Shown: positions 40,411 through 43,527 of the stretch, in pieces | How positions within the stretch are numbered: position 1 is the stretch's first letter | How the letters are laid out: each line of letters starts with the position of its first letter | Assembly (NCBI GenBank): GCA_001940995.1 | Contig: MSHC01000040.1 | Location: 1-43,527 of the forward strand | DNA from: Ruminococcus sp. Phil15 | GTDB lineage: Bacteria > Bacillota > Clostridia > Oscillospirales > Ruminococcaceae | DNA: 43,527 nt | Direction: 5' to 3' | The notes under the pieces: generated by a model | Database searches by the model: none | What the model saw: only the letters and a program-made list of their open reading frames with translations | What the model was told of the DNA's origin: nothing | Program-made: the position numbers and the translations under genes

Positions 40411-41322
40411 ATGAAAATCAATCACGACCACATGACACGCATTCCCAAGTTTAAGCTCTCAGACGTTATTCCCGGAGCAAGTGACAAGGTACACCCGGCC
40501 TTTATCGTAAACGGTAAAGAGGTAGACGCAATTTATATTTCTCAGTATGAGAATGTAATTATTGACGGTCACGCCTACAGCTTGCCCTACCAGCAGCCCG
40601 CAACAAACATTACTTTTGAGCAGGCCCAGAAGGCTTGCGAGCGTAAAGGCAAAGGCTGGCACCTTATGACTAACGCCGAATGGGCAGCTATTGCTCTTTG
40701 GTGTAAGGCTAACGGCAAAATCCCGCACGGTAATACGAATCACGGACGCTACTACCATGACATGAGCGAGCAGGGCCTTTGCTATGACGGCTACTGTACA
40801 CTTACAGGCTCCGGACCTGATACTTGGTCTCATGACCATACTCCCGAAGGTATTTTTGACCTTGTAGGCAATGTATGGGAATTTGTTGCCGGTATTCGCG
40901 TCGCTGACGGACACCTGCAGGTGATTAAAGACAATGACGCCGCAGCTGGTGCAGACATGTCAGCAAACAGCCTCGCATGGCAGGACCTTGACTACGGATT
41001 CCGCTTTGATAAGGGTGACCTGTACTTAACTAAGAGCAAGAATATTACTAAGGACTGGGGAGGCTGTCGTTTCAAAGACCTTAAAACTGACGTAAAAGTA
41101 CCTGAGGAGCTTATTGCTCTGGGGCTTTACCCGGTAGACACCGATATGGGTGACGACTATTTCTGGATTGACAACGAGGAAAAAGAGCGTCTTGTTTACC
41201 GTGGCGGCAGCTGGCTCTACACGTCCCTTGCTGGCGTGTTCAGCTTCCACGCCAACTACCCGCGCTCTAGCGCTTCCTACTACATCGGCTTTCGCTCCGC
41301 TTTTTGCGAAACTGATAACTGA
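40411..41322 (+). CDS. DGR target 2: second variable FGE/C-type-lectin protein
   Basis: A 303-residue protein starting MKINHDHMTRIPKFKLSDV after AAGGAGGAAAA; the reading from 40336 lies in the upstream gene. It is homologous to target 1 across the lectin fold (HPAFIVNGKEVDAIYISQYENVIIDGHAYSLPYQ; GKGWHLMTNAEWAAIALWC; GIFDLVGNVWEFVAG) and ends with VR2 at residues of about 262-297, then SAFCETDN. It lacks target 1's longer N-terminus and lies in an accessory operon away from tail genes. It may be a second fibre tip or a separately expressed surface protein. Confidence 0.9.
   Translation: MKINHDHMTRIPKFKLSDVIPGASDKVHPAFIVNGKEVDAIYISQYENVIIDGHAYSLPYQQPATNITFEQAQKACERKGKGWHLMTNAEWAAIALWCKANGKIPHGNTNHGRYYHDMSEQGLCYDGYCTLTGSGPDTWSHDHTPEGIFDLVGNVWEFVAGIRVADGHLQVIKDNDAAAGADMSANSLAWQDLDYGFRFDKGDLYLTKSKNITKDWGGCRFKDLKTDVKVPEELIALGLYPVDTDMGDDYFWIDNEEKERLVYRGGSWLYTSLAGVFSFHANYPRSSASYYIGFRSAFCETDN
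41193..41301 (+). repeat. DGR variable repeat VR2
   Basis: 109 bp aligned without gaps to TR (34839-34947). By my count 14 of 27 template adenines differ (to T, C or G) and no non-adenine position differs. This means active or recent retrohoming into a target about 6.4 kb from the template. Confidence 0.93.
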
Positions 41323-41337
41323 TTGCTGGAAACTGTG

Positions 41338-41357
41338 GGCCGCGCGATAGCGCGGCC
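41338..41357. promoter_or_regulatory. DGR target-site hairpin after VR2
   Basis: The same GGCCGCGC-GATA-GCGCGGCC as after VR1, again 15 bp after the stop, inside a block nearly identical to that after VR1 (TGATTGCTGGAAACTG before it). Conservation outside the coding region shows that the block was copied or is kept for retrohoming. Confidence 0.88.
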
Positions 41358-41379
41358 GTAAAGAGAGGAGGTAAAAGCT

Positions 41380-42093
41380 ATGCCTGAAATATTGCATTTT
41401 GTTGTCACAGGCGACTGGGTAACAACTATGTCGCGTGACATGTTTTGGCTTGAAAAACGTACATATAAAGAAGTGGAACATTTTTTACTAAACTGTATGC
41501 ACGGCACCGAATTACCAAAAAGCACATTGCAGAATTACGCAAAAGATGTACTACTTGGAAAGCGTAAGTTTATAGGTAATACTGGAGATGATTCATACAC
41601 GCTTGTTGACGATAACACAAATATAGCGGCTCTTTATAAAAGCGGCCCACGTTTATTGGATTTGCCTCTGGTAGAGGAAGTATTCAATAGCGTTATAAGA
41701 CAAGAGGCACAACTTGAATCCTTAAATGCCGCAGAGTCCGCATTTCAGATTGACTATGGCTGGCTCGCACCGTCCGGACAATTTATTCCTGTAGAATGGG
41801 CTGACCATTCACGCTGGGCCTTAGAGTATGTAGAAAACAACATGCTTGAAGCCTTCATTGAATATCGAACAAAAACGCCGCGTGACTTACGTATACAAAT
41901 GGCTGGCGATTTTCTGGTTTACGAAAAAGGCTGGATTCTATTACATAGCCCTATGCAGGGCCCTGCTTTTGAGACGCGAGATTTATCACGTAGGCGAACT
42001 AAAGCACAAATAGAGTTTTTGTTTGACTATTATATGCTACGAAAAAGAACTCAAGAAGCTAATAATTTATATAAGGAGAGTGATTCTATATGA
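41380..42093 (+). CDS. Hypothetical protein downstream of DGR target 2
   Basis: A 237-residue protein with GAGGAGG before the ATG, right after the VR2 hairpin. Features: FVVTGDWVTTMSRDMFWLEKRTYKEVEHFLLNCMHGTELP, a central helical part with IDYGWLAPSGQFIPVEWADHSRWALEYVE, and a basic C-terminus (RRRTKAQIEFLFDYYMLRKRTQ). No known family recognised. It overlaps the XRE gene by 4 bp. Confidence 0.7.
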   Translation: MPEILHFVVTGDWVTTMSRDMFWLEKRTYKEVEHFLLNCMHGTELPKSTLQNYAKDVLLGKRKFIGNTGDDSYTLVDDNTNIAALYKSGPRLLDLPLVEEVFNSVIRQEAQLESLNAAESAFQIDYGWLAPSGQFIPVEWADHSRWALEYVENNMLEAFIEYRTKTPRDLRIQMAGDFLVYEKGWILLHSPMQGPAFETRDLSRRRTKAQIEFLFDYYMLRKRTQEANNLYKESDSI

Positions 42094-42317
42094 GCTTAAA
42101 AGAGGAACGCAAAAAGAAGGGCTTAACCCTTCATGAGCTCGCCGATAAAAGCGGCGTGCACTATATGAAAATACATCAGATTGAAGTCGGAACAATTAAG
42201 CCAGAAAATATGGCTTTGAAAAATGGCTTGAAGCTTTCTGACGCTTTGGACTGTCACCCGAGAGACTTACTTGACAAATGGCCTCTTGATGAAGTGCCTC
42301 CTAAGCAAAACCGTTAG
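42090..42317 (+). CDS. XRE-family regulator
   Basis: A 75-residue helix-turn-helix protein (LKEERKKKGLTLHELADKSGVHYMKIHQIEVGTIKPENMALKNGLKLSDALDCHPRDLL). It is the last gene of the second moron operon, partly overlapped by promoter cassette copy 3, so it may control that cassette family. It could instead be an antitoxin for the gene before it; both are inferences. Confidence 0.8.
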   Translation: MSLKEERKKKGLTLHELADKSGVHYMKIHQIEVGTIKPENMALKNGLKLSDALDCHPRDLLDKWPLDEVPPKQNR

Positions 42318-42406
42318 AAGTGCATAGCAAAATTGCTTAAACTCCGTTAGTTACGTCGGCATACAAATTCAAGCAATTACGCTATAATATTAAATGTAAG
42401 GTACAT
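42316..42406 (+). promoter_or_regulatory. Moron promoter cassette, copy 3
   Basis: Starts at the XRE stop codon and matches copy 2 over about 91 bp, with TATAAT at 42383-42388 and the shared AAACGGAGGTAC downstream. It drives the SprT-like gene. Confidence 0.75.
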
Positions 42407-42435
42407 GAGACCAAAACAAACGGAGGTACATAAAA

Positions 42436-43185
42436 ATGAAAAGATTCCAACATGTAACAAAAGGCACACTCGCAACTATGGTAGAGAATAATGTTCTCGT
42501 AATTGACGAGACCAACGAAAGACTTGAGGTCAGTGACATCACGCTGCGCCGCTGGTGGAAAGAAGTTGAGGACAAGCCTACTGGCGAGCCTATGAAAATG
42601 AGCGAGACCATTACAGCTCTTGAGACTCTCTTTGACAAGCTTAACGGTATCTATTTTGAGGGCAAGCTTCCTCGTCCTGTTATCACAGTACAGTCTACGC
42701 CTAAGGCTTACGGCCACTGCACGACAAAGCAGATTTGGACTTCTGAGGATTCTGCTATGTACGAGATTAACCTCGGTGCTGAGTTTATCAATAGACCTAT
42801 GGCTCAAACTGCGGCGACTGTCTGCCACGAAATGGTACATTTGTATTGCCTCGTGAATGAGATTCAGGACACCTGCCAAAAAGGTCGCTACCACAACAAA
42901 ACCTTTAAGGCAGAGGCAGAAGCTCGCGACCTTAAAATCGATTATGACCGCGCAATCGGCTATTCGATTACCAGCCCGACTGACGCTTTTATTGAAAAGC
43001 TTAACGCAAGCGGCTTTGATATGAATATCCGCTTTGCAAGAGTTACACCGACCAAAAAAGCCAGCTCGGACCGTGAAAAGCCCCATAAGTATATTTGCCC
43101 TTGCTGTGGACAAGAGGTCAAAAGTACGGCAGACCTTAAGCTTATTTGTGGCGTCTGTGAAGTGCCTATGGAAAAGGAAAACTAA
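42436..43185 (+). CDS. SprT-like zinc metalloprotein
   Basis: A 249-residue protein with an N-terminal HTH-like segment (KGTLATMVENNVLVIDETNERLEVSDITLRRWW), a SprT-like domain with ITALETLFDKLNGIYFEGKLPRPVITVQ and HEMVH (H131, E132, H135), a third histidine region YHNKTFKAEAEA, and a C-terminal zinc ribbon (ICPCCGQEVKSTADLKLICGVCEVPM). SprT-like proteins are DNA-associated metalloproteases. Here it sits beside an origin-like repeat, so a role in replication or in clearing DNA-protein crosslinks is possible. Confidence 0.85.
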   Translation: MKRFQHVTKGTLATMVENNVLVIDETNERLEVSDITLRRWWKEVEDKPTGEPMKMSETITALETLFDKLNGIYFEGKLPRPVITVQSTPKAYGHCTTKQIWTSEDSAMYEINLGAEFINRPMAQTAATVCHEMVHLYCLVNEIQDTCQKGRYHNKTFKAEAEARDLKIDYDRAIGYSITSPTDAFIEKLNASGFDMNIRFARVTPTKKASSDREKPHKYICPCCGQEVKSTADLKLICGVCEVPMEKEN

Positions 43186-43189
43186 TCAT

Positions 43190-43424
43190 ACAGCAGTTTT
43201 TGCAGCACTTAGCAACTTTGCTTTCAGCAGTTTCAGCAGCTATCAGCAGGTAGCTGCTGACTGAAAAACTCTTTGTTTATAAGGCTTTGAGAAGCTTTTC
43301 AGCAGTTTCAGCAGTTTTTTCTTATAAAAATAAAATAGCAATGATTTGAGAGTAAAAGGTATATAAAAATTCTCAAAACAAGCCTACAATAATTATATAA
43401 GGATTTTCTGCTGCAACTGCTGAA
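43190..43424. repeat. Iteron-rich, AT-rich origin-like region (copy B)
   Basis: Homologous to copy A at 10780-11078. Exact TTCAGCAG octamers start at 43223, 43232, 43298 and 43307, with ATCAGCAG at 43242 and inverted CTGCTGA at 43254. An AT-rich core follows (about 43315-43404), then inverted CTGCTGCAA and CTGCTGAA (43408-43424). The whole order of motifs is the same as in copy A. No gene is seen in it. Confidence 0.7.
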
Positions 43425-43428
43425 AGCA

Positions 43429-43453
43429 AAAGCCCGCCATTACAGCGGGCTTG
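43429..43453 (-). terminator. Hairpin, probable terminator for leftward transcripts
   Basis: AAGCCCGC pairs with GCGGGCTT around CATTACA; on the minus strand it is followed by TTTTGCTTTC. This suggests that a leftward gene enters from beyond the right edge. From 43454 to the end I see no confident gene. Confidence 0.55.
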
Positions 43454-43527
43454 ATACCAGCACGAACCCGTAAGACAATACGACAAGTGTTGTCTCTGGT
43501 GTTCGACCAGTGATTGATTTGGTGGAG

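Noticed and set aside
43480-43527. tRNA 3' end or attachment site at the right edge (minus strand reads CTCCACCA)
   Set aside because: Too little sequence to fold a tRNA, no T-arm in the right place, and no matching sequence seen at the left edge.

Overview
The window looks like a nearly complete temperate phage (prophage) genome of a low-to-medium GC Gram-positive host, most likely a gut member of the Clostridia. The basis is the gene set (PBSX/XkdP-T-like contractile tail genes, DUF2800/DUF2815, family A polymerase, VapE-type primase-helicase, LL-H-type holin), strong GGAGG ribosome sites throughout, and TTTACA-N17-TATAAT promoters. All functional calls come from reading the sequence and recalling families; no database search was run.

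Layout. Positions 1-1210 form a leftward lysogeny operon: CI-like repressor, an HNH endonuclease carrying a 22-bp G:C homopolymer, and the first 24 codons of a serine recombinase cut by the window edge. A divergent promoter/operator region (1211-1399) faces a Cro-like regulator. Positions 1400-13181 are the rightward early region: DUF2800 nuclease, a membrane-anchored 3D-domain protein, DUF2815 ssDNA-binding protein, DNA polymerase, a nucleotide module (ThyX, dUTPase, dCMP deaminase), primase-helicase, an iteron-rich origin-like region, VRR-NUC nuclease, SNF2 helicase and a sigma-like late regulator. After a leader with promoter and terminator (13182-13374) comes the late operon: terminases, portal, MuF protein with a C-terminal metallopeptidase-like domain, scaffold, capsid, connectors, contractile sheath and tube, tail chaperone with a -1 frameshift, tape measure, baseplate and tail-tip genes.

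The most notable system is a diversity-generating retroelement (DGR) at 33295-36219: a C-type-lectin/FGE-like tail protein with variable repeat VR1, avd, the template repeat (TR), and a reverse transcriptase. A second target gene, VR2 (40411-41322), lies about 5 kb beyond the reverse transcriptase, past the lysis genes, in an accessory operon. Both VRs differ from the TR almost only at TR adenines, and both are followed by the same 8-bp-stem GATA hairpin.

Lysis genes (membrane protein, amidase with SPOR repeats, holin) occupy 36219-37956. Positions 38125-43185 form a moron region in which three copies of one promoter cassette drive a small protein, an operon (unknown protein, truncated N6-methyltransferase, unknown, VR2 target, unknown, XRE regulator) and a SprT-like metalloprotein. 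The right end holds a second copy of the iteron/AT-rich region. The DGR would retarget the tail tip, while VR2 may diversify a second surface protein expressed separately from the virion operon.
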